Positions 15,353-25,834 of a DNA stretch of 41,440 nucleotides are shown one piece after another (the stretch's first letter is position 1; every line of letters starts with the position of its first letter). Source of the DNA: Oscillospiraceae bacterium (GTDB taxonomy: Bacteria > Bacillota > Clostridia > Oscillospirales > Oscillospiraceae); NCBI GenBank assembly GCA_017466665.1, contig JAFTTQ010000062.1, forward strand, positions 1 to 41,440. Direction: 5' to 3'. The translations under genes were made by a program, and so were the position numbers. Below the pieces are notes generated by a model. The model saw nothing but the letters and a program-made list of their open reading frames with translations, did not search any database and was not told the origin of the DNA.

Positions 15353-18300
15353 ATGAGCTTTGTCCATTTACATGTTCATACAGAGTACAGCCTTCTGGAC
15401 GGTGCCTGCCGCATCGGTTCTATGATGGAGCGGGTGAAGGAATTAGGGCAGAACGCCATTGCCATTACTGACCACGGTGTAATGTATGGCTGTATCGATT
15501 TTTATAAGGCAGCAAAGGCTGCTGGGATCAAGCCGATCATTGGCTGTGAGGTCTATGTTGCCCGCCGGGGTATGGAAGACCGTGTCCACGGCATTGACAA
15601 CGATCCCTACCATCTGGTTTTGCTGTGTAAAAACAGAAAAGGCTATGAAAACCTCTGCCTGATGGTATCAGAGGCCTTTAACCATGGCTTTTACGGAAAG
15701 CCCCGTGTGGATATGGCGCTTTTAGCCAAGTATCATGAGGGATTGATCGCCACCTCGGCCTGTTTGGCAGGTGCAGTGGCACAGCAGCTTTTAAATGAAG
15801 ATTATGATGCGGCAAAGCGTCATGCGTTGGCGCTCAGCGAAATTTTTGGCGAGGATCATTTTTATCTGGAGCTGCAGGATCACGGCATCCCGGAGCAGAC
15901 CCCTGTCAATCAGGGAATTATGCGCCTTGCCCGGGAAACCGGCCTGCCCCTGGTGGTCACCAACGATACCCATTATTTGCGCAAAGCGGATGCCAAAATG
16001 CAGGATGTGCTGCTTTGCGTCCAGACCGGCAAGACCGTGGACGACCCCAACCGTATGCGATTTGGAACTGAGGAGTTTTACCTGAAAAGCGAGGAGGAGC
16101 TTCGTCAGCTATTCCCGGGCTGTGAGGAGGCCTTTGAAAATACCCAGCGCATTGCAGACCGCTGTAATTTAGAGTTTGTTTTTAATGAATATCATTTGCC
16201 CTCTTTCCCTGTACCGGAGGGCTATACCAACGAGGAATATTTCCGCAAGCTTTGTATGGACGGCTTCCGGGAGCGCTATCCCTATGCGCCGGAAAGCTCC
16301 CGGGAGCGGCTGGACTATGAGATCGGTGTCATCAGCCGGATGGGCTATGTGAACTATTATCTCATTGTTTGGGATTTTATTCGCTTTGCCAAGGAATCCG
16401 GGATACCGGTAGGCCCCGGACGTGGCTCCGGCGCGGCATCAATCGTGGCATACTGTATGCATATTACGGAAGTTGACCCGATGAAATATGCCCTGATTTT
16501 TGAGCGGTTCCTGAACCCTGAACGAGTCAGTATGCCTGACTTTGATACGGATTTTTGTCAGGAGCGCCGGGGCGAGGTTATCGAGTATGTTATGCAAAAG
16601 TACGGTGCTGACCATGTGGCGCAGATCGCTACCTTTGGTACGATGGCAGCCCGTGGTGCTATCCGTGACGTGGGCAGAGCCCTGAATTTTTCCTATGCTC
16701 AGACGGATGTGGTAGCTAAGCTTGTCCCCACAACATTGCACATCACGCTGAAAGAAGCGCTGGAAGCATCTCCCCAATTAAAGGAGATGTACGACAGCGA
16801 TGAAAAGGTCAAAGAGCTGATCGATACGGCAATGTCCCTGGAGGGCATGCCCCGCAACACCTCTACCCACGCTGCCGGTGTTGTGATCACTGCCGATCCG
16901 GTGTGCAGCTACGTGCCCCTTTCCAAAAACGATGATACCATCGTGACCCAGTATACCATGACCACCATTGAGGAGCTGGGGCTTTTAAAGATGGACTTTT
17001 TGGGACTTCGTAACCTGACGGTGATTGAGGATGCCCAGAAACAGATCCGCAAAAAGGATCCTGCCTTCGATATCTCCAAAATTCCCGATGACGACCCGGA
17101 AACCTTCCAAATGCTGGCAGAGGGTAAGACTCAGGGCGTGTTCCAGTTGGAATCTGCCGGTATTACCGGTGTGTGCGTCAATATGAAGCCCACATCCATT
17201 GAAGATATGACGGCTATCGTGGCGCTGTACCGTCCCGGCCCTATGGATTCCATTCCAAAGTTTATTGCCAACAAGCTGGATCCCAAGAAGATCACCTATA
17301 AAACACCGCTTTTGGAGCCTATTTTGAAGGTGACCTATGGCTGTATCGTATACCAGGAACAGGTTATCGAGATTTTCCGTTCCTTAGGCGGCTATACCAT
17401 GGGTCAGGCGGATAACATCCGCCGTGCCATCTCCAAAAAGAAAATGAAGGTCATTGAGTCCGAACGTAAGGTCTTTGTCTACGGCGATGAAGCCCAGGGA
17501 ATTCCCGGCTGTGTTCATAAAGGAATCTCTGAGGAGGTTGCCCAGTCGATCTATGACGAGATCGTGGATTTTGCCAATTATGCATTTAATAAGGCACACG
17601 CGGTATGCTACGCGGTGGTATCCTATCAGACCGCGTACTTAAAATGCCATTATCCCCATGAATATATGGCGGCGCTGATGACCTCCGTGCTGGATAACGC
17701 CATAAAGATCTCCGGCTATATTGCCGAGTGTAAGGAGCTGGGAATTGCGACCCTGCCCCCGGATATCAACCATTCCGATGACCATTTTGCCGTTGAAAAC
17801 GGAGCGATCCGCTTTGGTATGGGCGCTGTCAAGAATGTGGGCCGCGGCCTCATTCGCAGTATGGCGGCAAATCGTGCTGAGGAAGGGCCCTTCCAGTCTT
17901 TAGAGGATTTCCTGCACAGGATGGGGGACGAGCTGAATAAGCGGGCAGTGGAAAATTTCATCAAGTGCGGCGCGATGGACTGCTTTGGCCATCACAGAAG
18001 TGAACTGCTGGCTGTTTATGAAGTGATGATGGATTCCATTTCCTCTACCAAAAAGAAGAATCTGGAAGGTCAGATGGGACTGTTCTTTATGCAGGACAAC
18101 GATGATCCCGCTGCCAGCATTCCTATTCCCAGCCTGCCGGAAAAAAGCAGGGCAGAGCTGATGCTGATGGAAAAGGAGACCACCGGCATCTACCTGTCCG
18201 GGCATCCCATGGATGATTATAGGGTGTATTTGAAAAAGACCCACGTTGTTCCCATTGCGGTTCTTATGTCGGAGGAATGCCCTTATCAGGACGATCAGAT

Positions 18301-18802
18301 CGTCAGTGTGGCAGGCGTGGTGCAGTCGGTAAAAATGAAGACCACCCGAAATAATTCTATGATGGCATATGTGACCCTGGAGGATGATACCGCATCCATT
18401 GAAATGCTGGTGTTTTCCAATGCCATCAGTCAGTATGGCGGGTACCTGCGGGAAAATGAGCCTGTGGTTATCACTGGCAGATTCTCTGTCCGGGATGATA
18501 AGGAACCTCAGATCATTGTCAATCGGGCAAGACCCATGTCTGACTATGCCAAGGGCGATGTAGAGGAAGAGGATCAGTCTCCTGTGATTGAAAAGGGAAC
18601 ATTATATCTTCGCCTGCCCAACGAGGATCCCCCGCTCTTTAATAAGATCAAGGCGATCCTGAATATGTTCCCCGGTGAAAATCCGGTTACCGTGTATTTT
18701 GCCGATACAGGTTTACGGCGGGGCAGTCGATGCGTGCTGTACAGAACCATGCTTAAGGAACTGACCAGCGTTCTTGGCAAGGAAAATGTGGTCGTAAAAT
18801 GA
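15353..18802 (+). CDS. dnaE: DNA polymerase III subunit alpha DnaE
   Basis: The 1149-residue replicative polymerase starts with a PHP domain (HLHVHTEYSLLDGA at residues 5-18, then ITDHGVMYG). The polymerase core includes the GPGRGSGAAS loop and PDFDTDF, the metal-binding aspartates, then fingers, a helix-hairpin-helix region and a C-terminal OB fold (VVQSVKMKTTRNNSMMAYVTLED). Length and domain order fit the DnaE1/DnaE3 group rather than PolC, since no exonuclease domain is inserted. The ATG at 15353 follows AGGAGG inside whiA. Confidence 0.97.
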   Translation: MSFVHLHVHTEYSLLDGACRIGSMMERVKELGQNAIAITDHGVMYGCIDFYKAAKAAGIKPIIGCEVYVARRGMEDRVHGIDNDPYHLVLLCKNRKGYENLCLMVSEAFNHGFYGKPRVDMALLAKYHEGLIATSACLAGAVAQQLLNEDYDAAKRHALALSEIFGEDHFYLELQDHGIPEQTPVNQGIMRLARETGLPLVVTNDTHYLRKADAKMQDVLLCVQTGKTVDDPNRMRFGTEEFYLKSEEELRQLFPGCEEAFENTQRIADRCNLEFVFNEYHLPSFPVPEGYTNEEYFRKLCMDGFRERYPYAPESSRERLDYEIGVISRMGYVNYYLIVWDFIRFAKESGIPVGPGRGSGAASIVAYCMHITEVDPMKYALIFERFLNPERVSMPDFDTDFCQERRGEVIEYVMQKYGADHVAQIATFGTMAARGAIRDVGRALNFSYAQTDVVAKLVPTTLHITLKEALEASPQLKEMYDSDEKVKELIDTAMSLEGMPRNTSTHAAGVVITADPVCSYVPLSKNDDTIVTQYTMTTIEELGLLKMDFLGLRNLTVIEDAQKQIRKKDPAFDISKIPDDDPETFQMLAEGKTQGVFQLESAGITGVCVNMKPTSIEDMTAIVALYRPGPMDSIPKFIANKLDPKKITYKTPLLEPILKVTYGCIVYQEQVIEIFRSLGGYTMGQADNIRRAISKKKMKVIESERKVFVYGDEAQGIPGCVHKGISEEVAQSIYDEIVDFANYAFNKAHAVCYAVVSYQTAYLKCHYPHEYMAALMTSVLDNAIKISGYIAECKELGIATLPPDINHSDDHFAVENGAIRFGMGAVKNVGRGLIRSMAANRAEEGPFQSLEDFLHRMGDELNKRAVENFIKCGAMDCFGHHRSELLAVYEVMMDSISSTKKKNLEGQMGLFFMQDNDDPAASIPIPSLPEKSRAELMLMEKETTGIYLSGHPMDDYRVYLKKTHVVPIAVLMSEECPYQDDQIVSVAGVVQSVKMKTTRNNSMMAYVTLEDDTASIEMLVFSNAISQYGGYLRENEPVVITGRFSVRDDKEPQIIVNRARPMSDYAKGDVEEEDQSPVIEKGTLYLRLPNEDPPLFNKIKAILNMFPGENPVTVYFADTGLRRGSRCVLYRTMLKELTSVLGKENVVVK

Positions 18803-18824
18803 TCTAATGAGAGGAAGTGCTGAC

Positions 18825-20132
18825 TTGAAAAGAATATTGACACTGATCCTACTGTCGGCACTTTTGCTCTGCGGCTGTCAGATGCGTACAGTGGATCAGA
18901 TGTATGTACCGCCAAAGCGATCGGATGACTATAACAGCTTGCAGACGGTAATCAGTCAGTCCATGGCAGGTATGGAATACAGCGCTCCCATATCCGGCGA
19001 TAATCAGCAGATCGTGCAAATGGCGGATCTGAACGGCGACGATGTGATGGAGTGCCTGCTGTTTGCCAAGGGCGGAGATAATCTTCCTATGCATATTATG
19101 GTTTTTTCCATGGTGGATGAAGAGTATGTTCACACGCAAACCATTGACCTGCCCGGTTCTGCCTTTGATAAAGTGGAATATGCCCTTATTGACGATCAGG
19201 CTGGTATGGAGATCATCGTGGGCACGCAGGTCAGTGACCAGGTATCCCGGTCTGTATCGGTATACAGCTTTGCTACCGGGGAAGCGGAGCAGCTTGTAAC
19301 GGAGGATTATGTAACGTTTTTAACGGTAGATCTGACCGACAGCGGAAAAAAAGAGCTGTTTGTGATCCGGGCGGGCTCCAATGACCTTGACCGTGGCGTG
19401 GTGGAATTATTCAGCTTTCAGGACGGTGTGATCCAGCGATCCTTGGAGCTGAATCTGTCGGAAACGGCGGATAATTTAAAGCGTATTCTGATTGGTCAGC
19501 TTCACGGAGGGAAGACGGCGGTTTATGTTGCCAGTGCTGTGGATGAGGATACACTGATCACGGATGTGTATGCCATTGTAAACGGCGGATTTACCAACGT
19601 TTCCCTTTCCAACGAATCCGGCACCAGCGTGAAAACCATGCGTAATTATTTTGTGTATGCCGATGATATGGATTCCGATGGGATAATGGAGCTTCCCAGC
19701 CTGATCCCAATGCGCTCCATTGACAAGACCTGGTACGGCTACGATCAAAACCTGATCCGCTGGTATTCCATGACCCCTGACGGCGAGGAGATCGACAAGC
19801 TTTATACCTACCATCATTTTATTGGCGGTTGGTATTTACAGATCGAGGATAGTATCGCACCCAATGTTAGTGTGGTGGATCTGGGCAATGTATGCGACTT
19901 TTACGTTTGGGAGGAAGGAAGTCCTGTCAAGGTAATGTCTGTACATACCATGACCGGCCAGAGCCGGGAGGCACAAAGCACATCGGAAAACCGTTTTATT
20001 CTGCATAAAACGGAATCTACCATTTATGCCGCCAGCCTGGACGATGATGCCGCAAGATTTGGCTTTACACAAGAATCTGTTCTCCGTAATTTCCATATGA
20101 TCCATGAGCAATGGTATACCGGAGAAACATAA
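18825..20132 (+). CDS. Lipoprotein linked to a two-component system
   Basis: I prefer TTG 18825 as the start (435 residues) because AGAGGAAG lies 8 bases before it. The upstream ATG 18807 would put that site inside the coding region. The protein has a lipoprotein signal ending LLLCGC and is exported. The body contains repeated short blocks with calcium-binding-like or beta-propeller-like character, such as DLNGDDVMECLLF and DDMDSDGIMELPSL, which resemble FG-GAP/EF-type repeats. I cannot assign a function. It precedes a response regulator and histidine kinase by 16 bases, so it may be the extracellular sensing partner of that kinase (inference). Confidence 0.8.
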   Translation: MKRILTLILLSALLLCGCQMRTVDQMYVPPKRSDDYNSLQTVISQSMAGMEYSAPISGDNQQIVQMADLNGDDVMECLLFAKGGDNLPMHIMVFSMVDEEYVHTQTIDLPGSAFDKVEYALIDDQAGMEIIVGTQVSDQVSRSVSVYSFATGEAEQLVTEDYVTFLTVDLTDSGKKELFVIRAGSNDLDRGVVELFSFQDGVIQRSLELNLSETADNLKRILIGQLHGGKTAVYVASAVDEDTLITDVYAIVNGGFTNVSLSNESGTSVKTMRNYFVYADDMDSDGIMELPSLIPMRSIDKTWYGYDQNLIRWYSMTPDGEEIDKLYTYHHFIGGWYLQIEDSIAPNVSVVDLGNVCDFYVWEEGSPVKVMSVHTMTGQSREAQSTSENRFILHKTESTIYAASLDDDAARFGFTQESVLRNFHMIHEQWYTGET

Positions 20133-20148
20133 GTAGAGGTAGTTCGCT

Positions 20149-20835
20149 ATGAAAAAAGTACTGATATTAGAGGATGAGGAAAATATTCGCAGCTTCGTTG
20201 TGATCAATTTGCAGCGGGCAGGCTATGATGCCATCGAGGCAGGCACCGGTGAGGAGGCATTGGAGCGGCTGAGGGAGCACCCGGATGTGGGTGTTGCCAT
20301 TTTGGATATTATGCTCCCGGATATTGACGGCTTTGAGGTTTGCCGCCGGATCCGTGCCACAAGTAAGCAAATCGGTATTATTATGCTGACTGCCCGCACA
20401 CAGGAGATGGATAAGATCACCGGGCTTATGACCGGCGCTGACGATTATGTTACCAAGCCCTTTTCTCCCGCGGAGCTGACAGCGCGCATTGACGCACTGT
20501 ACCGCAGGATCGGCGGCGACGGCGGAATGTCCTCTGACTATTTGACCCAGGGGCCTTTTGTGATGAATGTGCGTAATCATACGCTGGATAAATCCGGCAG
20601 CCATATCAAGCTGACCCAGGTGGAGTACGCCATTATGAAGCTCTTTATGCAAAATCCCGGACGGGCGCTTTCCCGTGAGGATATCCTCTCTGCTGTATGG
20701 GGCAGGGACTATGAGGGCGAGCTGAAGATCGTGGATGTGAATATCCGCCGTTTGCGTATCAAGATCGAGGACGATACAGCGAATCCGAAATTCATTACAA
20801 CCGTGTGGGGCTTTGGCTATAAGTGGGGTGCATAG
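20149..20835 (+). CDS. OmpR/PhoB-family response regulator
   Basis: The 228-residue regulator has a receiver domain with the acidic pocket E8-D9-E10, phosphoacceptor Asp53 in ILDIMLPD, the LTAR switch and the TKPF lysine. A winged-helix DNA-binding domain follows (LTQVEYAIMKLF through TVWGFGYKW). It lies 3 bases before the kinase gene and is the clear partner. The family acts by phosphorylation-driven dimerisation on tandem repeats; target genes are not visible here. Confidence 0.95.
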   Translation: MKKVLILEDEENIRSFVVINLQRAGYDAIEAGTGEEALERLREHPDVGVAILDIMLPDIDGFEVCRRIRATSKQIGIIMLTARTQEMDKITGLMTGADDYVTKPFSPAELTARIDALYRRIGGDGGMSSDYLTQGPFVMNVRNHTLDKSGSHIKLTQVEYAIMKLFMQNPGRALSREDILSAVWGRDYEGELKIVDVNIRRLRIKIEDDTANPKFITTVWGFGYKWGA

Positions 20836-20838
20836 CAA

Positions 20839-22254
20839 ATGGCCGTCTTTAAGGTCAAGGGTCTTCGCCGCCGATGGATGCTCAATACAGTAGTTATTGT
20901 GGCGGCGCTGGGGCTTGTTTGTGTTTTTGGTATATCCGCTGCCTTTGCTACCTACTACTATTCCACAATGGAATCGGATATGAGCTATCGGGCAAAGACG
21001 ACGACAGAATTTTTCTCAGATTACCAAAACCTGAATTATAAGGATTACTATGAATCCTGTATTACCTATGCCAATACCTTTGAGGATAAAAATGATATTG
21101 AGCTCCAGTTTATCGATACAAAGGGAAATTTGATGGCATCCTCCTATGGCCAGTGGTCTGTGGAGGTGCTGACTACCACGGATATTACCGACGCCATTGA
21201 AACAAGAGGCATTTCGCCCTTTGTTGGAAAAAATCCCCAAACCGGTGAGCGGATCATGGCGGTTTCCAGCCCTGTGATCTATAAAAACGGTGAGATCATT
21301 GGCGTGCTTCGCTATGTAACCTCCACCCGTATTATGGATATGCAGATCGCCTATATTGCCCTGCTTGCTTTGGCGGCATTGGGCGTGGTGGTGCTGATCG
21401 TCCTGCTCAGCAGCAGCTATTATATCCGCTCCATTTTGGTTCCGTTGGGAGAGATCATAGAAAAGGCAAAAATGATCACCGGCGGCAGCTACGGTATTCA
21501 GATCCAAAAGCATTACGATGATGAGATCGGTGACCTGGCAGATACCATCAATGAAATGTCACTGCAGATCAATCAAAACGAAAAAATGCAGACCGATTTC
21601 ATCTCCTCTTTGTCCCATGAGCTTCGCACACCGCTAACGGCGATCAACGGCTGGAGCGAAACGATTTTGAATACGGACAATGTGGATGAAGATACCCGCC
21701 GGGGTGTGAAGATTATCCACGGCGAGACCCAAAGATTGACGGAAATGGTGCTGGAGCTTTTGGATTTTACCAAAATTCAGGATGGCCGTATGACACTGAA
21801 TATCGAGCCTTGTGATATCCGCGGTGAATTTGAAGATACAGTTTATATATATGGAAGCCGCTTAAAGCAGGAAGGCATCCGGCTGAATTATGAGGATAAT
21901 GATGAAGATATTCCGGAAATATCCTGTGATCCCAAGCGACTGCGCCAGGTCTTTTTAAATATTTTGGACAATGCCGCAAAGCACGGCGGCGAGGGGAAAA
22001 AGATCGATGCGGCGATCACCTATGAAAAGGGCTTTGTGGTCGTGTGCATCCGGGATTACGGTCCCGGCATCCCGGAGGATGAGATATCCCTTGTTAAAAA
22101 GAAATTTTTCAAAGGCAGCTCCAAGGCCCGTGGTTCCGGTATCGGACTGGCGGTATGCGATGAGATCGTGCAGATGCACGGCGGCACGCTTACTTTAGAA
22201 AATGCCCAGGGCGGGGGCACCCTTGTTACAATCAGATTGCCGGAAACCCGGTAA
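20839..22254 (+). CDS. Membrane sensor histidine kinase
   Basis: The 471-residue kinase has a first membrane helix at about residues 15-37, an extracellular sensor of about 135 residues, a second helix at about 172-195 and a HAMP linker. The H box is SLSHELRTPL with phosphorylated His260. The ATPase domain has N box NILDNAAKHG, G1 DYGPGIP and G2 GSGIGLAVC. The type resembles the WalK/PhoR/ResE class. It forms a pair with the regulator 3 bases upstream, and the preceding lipoprotein may contribute to signal input. Confidence 0.95.
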   Translation: MAVFKVKGLRRRWMLNTVVIVAALGLVCVFGISAAFATYYYSTMESDMSYRAKTTTEFFSDYQNLNYKDYYESCITYANTFEDKNDIELQFIDTKGNLMASSYGQWSVEVLTTTDITDAIETRGISPFVGKNPQTGERIMAVSSPVIYKNGEIIGVLRYVTSTRIMDMQIAYIALLALAALGVVVLIVLLSSSYYIRSILVPLGEIIEKAKMITGGSYGIQIQKHYDDEIGDLADTINEMSLQINQNEKMQTDFISSLSHELRTPLTAINGWSETILNTDNVDEDTRRGVKIIHGETQRLTEMVLELLDFTKIQDGRMTLNIEPCDIRGEFEDTVYIYGSRLKQEGIRLNYEDNDEDIPEISCDPKRLRQVFLNILDNAAKHGGEGKKIDAAITYEKGFVVVCIRDYGPGIPEDEISLVKKKFFKGSSKARGSGIGLAVCDEIVQMHGGTLTLENAQGGGTLVTIRLPETR

Positions 22255-22268
22255 GAAAGAGGCAATAA

Positions 22269-23255
22269 ATGGCAAATCAGCAAGAAAAATTTAAAACAAT
22301 GATTGGCGGTCAGGCGCTGATCGAAGGTATCATGATGCGTGGGCCTGAAAAGGACGCGGTCGTGGTTCGTACAAAGGACGAGCTGAAAATTGAGGTCACA
22401 CCCCGTAAGATCCATCCCAAGGGTTCTTTTTGTACCTGGCCTTTGATCCGTGGCGTGGTGGGCTTTTTTGATTCCCAGGTCACAGGCGTAAAGGCGCTGA
22501 TGAAATCCGCGGATTTTTCTCCTGAGGAGACCCCAGAGGAGCCCTCCAAGCTGGATATGTGGCTGGAAAAAAAGCTGGGAGATAAGGGTTTTCAGAATTT
22601 CATTATCTCTGTGGCTGTCTTTTTGGGGCTTGCAATGTCCATTGGACTGTTTTTCCTTTTGCCTATGCTTGTAGGCAGCGTGTTGTCCAACTGGATCGAA
22701 AACAACCTGATTTTGAATCTGATAGAGGGCATCGTCCGTATCATTATTTTTGTGGTATATATAACCCTGATTTCAAAAATGAAGGATATGAGACGTGTCT
22801 TTGCCTACCACGGCGCAGAGCATAAGACCATCCGCTGCTATGAGGCAGGGCTGCCCTTAACTGTGGAGAATATCCGCACGCAAACAAGGCTGCATCCCCG
22901 CTGCGGCACAAGCTTTTTGCTGGTGGTGATGATCCTTTCCATTTTGGTGTTCTCTGTGGCATCCAGCCTGCTGCTGACCCTGATCCCGGCGCTGGCGGAT
23001 ATGCGCGGACAGTTTTTGTACAGTCTTATTATGATCGTATTTAAGCTGCTTCTGCTGCCGCTGATCGTGGCAATCAGCTACGAGATCAACCGCTTTGTAG
23101 GCCGTCACGACAACGGTTTTACCAGGGCTTTGACTGCTCCGGGAATGTGGTTTCAGAATTTTACCACCCGGGAGCCGGATGACAGTATGATCGAGGTGGC
23201 GATCACTGCGGTTGAAGCGGTTCTTCCTGAGGAAGCGGGGGCAGACCGTTGGTAA
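22269..23255 (+). CDS. DUF1385 membrane protein, YqhQ-like
   Basis: The 328-residue protein matches the YqhQ/DUF1385 pattern: MIGGQALIEGIMMRGP near the N-terminus, WPLIRGVVGFFDS, and then YHGAEHKTIRCYE in the middle. Hydrophobic segments lie at about residues 110-140, 150-170, 215-240 and 250-270. The family sits next to prmC in many Firmicutes, as here, where the last 7 bases overlap prmC. Its biochemical role is unknown; the conserved His/Glu/Cys block HGAEH...CYE hints at metal binding (inference). Confidence 0.9.
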   Translation: MANQQEKFKTMIGGQALIEGIMMRGPEKDAVVVRTKDELKIEVTPRKIHPKGSFCTWPLIRGVVGFFDSQVTGVKALMKSADFSPEETPEEPSKLDMWLEKKLGDKGFQNFIISVAVFLGLAMSIGLFFLLPMLVGSVLSNWIENNLILNLIEGIVRIIIFVVYITLISKMKDMRRVFAYHGAEHKTIRCYEAGLPLTVENIRTQTRLHPRCGTSFLLVVMILSILVFSVASSLLLTLIPALADMRGQFLYSLIMIVFKLLLLPLIVAISYEINRFVGRHDNGFTRALTAPGMWFQNFTTREPDDSMIEVAITAVEAVLPEEAGADRW

Positions 23256-24121
23256 AAAAATATTCCGATCTGTATTCGGAGACTCGCAGAGCCTTTATGA
23301 CCCAGGAGGATGCCCAGACCGCAGGCCTGCTGGCGAGGAATCTTCTGCGTCACGTAACCGGAAAGACCAATGAGCAGATCCTCGCCCAACGGGAGATGTA
23401 CGCAAGTGAAGCAGCCTGTCAGGAAATGGCATCCGCAGTTGACCGGGTGTTAAAGGGTGAGCCCCTTGCCTATGTTTTGGGGCAGTGGGAATTTTACGGG
23501 TTGCCGCTAGAGATCACCCGTGATGTGCTGATCCCAAGGGACGATACCTGCGCGGTAACAGAGCTTGCGATCAAGCAGGCACTGTTTTTGGGGGCATCTC
23601 CCAGGATCCTGGATCTTTGTACAGGCTCAGGCTGCATTGGTCTAGCCATTGCCTCCCGGGTAAAGGATGCCAAGGTGACCTTGGCGGATATTTCCAAGGA
23701 AGCTATGGCTGTGGCAAAGAAAAACATTGCTCTGAATAAAATGACGGGCCGTGTTTCCTGCCTGCAGGCAGATGCTCTTGGAAAACCCTCGACATTTCTT
23801 GGCCAGTTTGATATGATCGTTTCCAATCCCCCCTATATTACAACACAGGAAATGACGGAACTGCCGGATAGTGTCAAAAGCTATGAGCCCCATTTGGCAC
23901 TCCACGGCGGAAATGACGGCTTAGATTTTTACAGAAATATTGCTGACAGCTACCGTGCAGCACTGAAACCCGGCGGCTACCTTTGCTTTGAATTTGGTAT
24001 GGGGCAGGGGGATGCGGTTTGCGGGATACTGCAAATGAATGGATATACAATCCTGGAGCGTTCCAGGGATTATAATGATAGAGAACGGGCAGTCATTGCC
24101 CGGTACGACAGGAAGGATTGA
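23249..24121 (+). CDS. prmC: Release factor glutamine methyltransferase PrmC
   Basis: PrmC methylates the Gln of the GGQ motif in peptide release factors RF1 and RF2. The 290-residue protein has the N-terminal helical domain, the [13 protein letters not shown] linker, SAM loop [13 protein letters not shown] and catalytic NPPY. The start is TTG 23249, overlapping yqhQ. The first ATG (23297) would remove a helix of the N-terminal domain. The gene ends 5 bases before recA. Confidence 0.93.
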   Translation: MVKKYSDLYSETRRAFMTQEDAQTAGLLARNLLRHVTGKTNEQILAQREMYASEAACQEMASAVDRVLKGEPLAYVLGQWEFYGLPLEITRDVLIPRDDTCAVTELAIKQALFLGASPRILDLCTGSGCIGLAIASRVKDAKVTLADISKEAMAVAKKNIALNKMTGRVSCLQADALGKPSTFLGQFDMIVSNPPYITTQEMTELPDSVKSYEPHLALHGGNDGLDFYRNIADSYRAALKPGGYLCFEFGMGQGDAVCGILQMNGYTILERSRDYNDRERAVIARYDRKD

Positions 24122-24126
24122 TTACT

Positions 24127-25230
24127 ATGGCAACAAAAAAGACAGCTTACGAAGCACCCACCCCTGCAACCGATAAGAAAAAGGCACTGCAAACTGCCAT
24201 CTCCCAGATCGAAAAGAATTTCGGCAAGGGCACAGTTATGCGCTTGGGTGACCGCCCTGAGATGAATGTGGATGCCATTCCCACCGGCTCTTTGGCATTG
24301 GATGCCGCCTTGGGCATTGGCGGTGTTCCCAAGGGACGGATCATTGAGATCTATGGCCCGGAATCCTCCGGTAAGACCACACTGGCTCTGCATATCTTGG
24401 CTGAGGCACAGAAAATGGGCGGCGAGGTCGCCTTTGTGGACGCGGAGCACGCACTGGATCCTGTTTATGCCGCCGCTTTGGGCGTGGATATCGATAATAT
24501 GCTGGTTTCCCAGCCGGATACCGGCGAGCAGGCGTTGGAGATCACCGATGCCCTGGTTCGTTCCGGCGCTGTGGACGCGGTGGTCGTGGACTCCGTTGCA
24601 GCGCTTGTTCCCAAGCAGGAGATCGAGGGGGAAATGGGTGATACCTTCGTAGGCTTGCAGGCCCGCCTGATGTCCCAGGCACTTCGTAAGCTGGCAGGCA
24701 CCATTGCCAAGACCAATTGTGTGGTCATCTTCATTAACCAGCTTCGTATGAAGATCGGTGTGATGTACGGCAACCCGGAAACCACCACCGGCGGTAATGC
24801 CCTGAAGTTCTATTCCTCTGTCCGCTTGGATGTGCGCCGTGTGGAGTCCATCAAGGAAGGCGGCAATGTGATCGGCAACAAGACCCGTGTCAAGGTGGTC
24901 AAGAACAAGGTGGCACCTCCTTTCCGTGAGGCGTTCTTTGATATTATGTACGGTGAGGGCATCAGCAAGTGGAGCGAGCTGGTGGATATGGCCGTGCAGA
25001 TGGATATTATTCAGAAGAGCGGCAGTTGGTTTGGTATGGGGGACGAGCGGATCGGTCAGGGCAAGGAAAGCGTCAAGACCTACCTGCAGCAGAATCCTGA
25101 GATCGCTGAGCAGGTGGAAGCCCAGGTTCGTGAAAATCTGTGGAAGCTGCAAAATAGTCCTAAAGCACCTGCCAAGGCTGCGGAACGTCCCATTGCGGTA
25201 AGCGCTGACGATTTTGACGATGAGGATTGA
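24127..25230 (+). CDS. recA: Recombinase RecA
   Basis: RecA polymerises on single-stranded DNA, drives strand exchange and triggers LexA self-cleavage. The 367-residue protein has Walker [10 protein letters not shown] from residue 77, the VVVDSVAAL Walker B strand, [10 protein letters not shown] and the L2 loop [16 protein letters not shown] 24127 fits GGAAGGA 9 bases upstream; an in-frame TTG at 24118 is less likely. No SOS box (GAAC-N4-GTTC) is visible upstream because the gene abuts prmC, so any SOS control must act further upstream. Confidence 0.97.
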   Translation: MATKKTAYEAPTPATDKKKALQTAISQIEKNFGKGTVMRLGDRPEMNVDAIPTGSLALDAALGIGGVPKGRIIEIYGPESSGKTTLALHILAEAQKMGGEVAFVDAEHALDPVYAAALGVDIDNMLVSQPDTGEQALEITDALVRSGAVDAVVVDSVAALVPKQEIEGEMGDTFVGLQARLMSQALRKLAGTIAKTNCVVIFINQLRMKIGVMYGNPETTTGGNALKFYSSVRLDVRRVESIKEGGNVIGNKTRVKVVKNKVAPPFREAFFDIMYGEGISKWSELVDMAVQMDIIQKSGSWFGMGDERIGQGKESVKTYLQQNPEIAEQVEAQVRENLWKLQNSPKAPAKAAERPIAVSADDFDDED

Positions 25231-25834
25231 GTCACTGGCTGCCCAGCCGGACAGGGCTGGGCGGTATAAGGTGTTGTTTTCCGATGGCTCCATGATGCGG
25301 CTTTATAAGCAGACGGTGCAGGATTTTTGCCTGTATACCGGCCTGGAGCTGGATGAAATGGAAATGCAGCGTCTTAAGGTGTCCGCTGCGGAAATGTCGG
25401 CGAAAATGCGGGCAGTGCGGATCGTATCTGCCAGCAGTGTATCGAAGAAGGATCTGGAACAGCGGCTTTTGCAAAAGGGCGAGGATGCACAGTGCGCCAA
25501 AAACGCCGTTTTGTGGATGGAAGAACTAAACCTGTTGGACGACAGAAAGACCGCAGAGGGGATCGTCAGCCGGTGCATCAGTAAGGGCTACGGCTTGTCC
25601 CGTGCAAAACAGGCACTTTATGAAAAACGGATCCCCAAGGAATATTGGCAGGATGTGCTGGCAGACTATCCCGATCAATCAGATTCCATTCGGGAATACA
25701 TCGCCTCCCATCTGCCTGCTGAGCCGGATCAAAAGACACTAAAAAAAGTAATCGATGCCCTTTTGCGGAAAGGGCATAGCTACCGCGCCATTCGCCGTGT
25801 GCTGGACTGCGGCGATGTGTTGGAGGAAGAATAA
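25220..25834 (+). CDS. recX: RecA regulator RecX
   Basis: RecX binds RecA filaments and limits or tunes their activity. The 204-residue protein begins MRIESLAAQ at ATG 25220, overlapping recA by 11 bases; TTG 25214 is an alternative. It shows the helical three-repeat pattern: [51 protein letters not shown] and [15 protein letters not shown]. The overlap suggests coupled translation with recA. Its stop overlaps the rimO start (TAATG). Confidence 0.92.
   Translation: MRIESLAAQPDRAGRYKVLFSDGSMMRLYKQTVQDFCLYTGLELDEMEMQRLKVSAAEMSAKMRAVRIVSASSVSKKDLEQRLLQKGEDAQCAKNAVLWMEELNLLDDRKTAEGIVSRCISKGYGLSRAKQALYEKRIPKEYWQDVLADYPDQSDSIREYIASHLPAEPDQKTLKKVIDALLRKGHSYRAIRRVLDCGDVLEEE

Noticed and set aside
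24050-24127. LexA/SOS box ahead of recA
   Set aside because: No GAAC-N4-GTTC palindrome is present; recA directly follows prmC.
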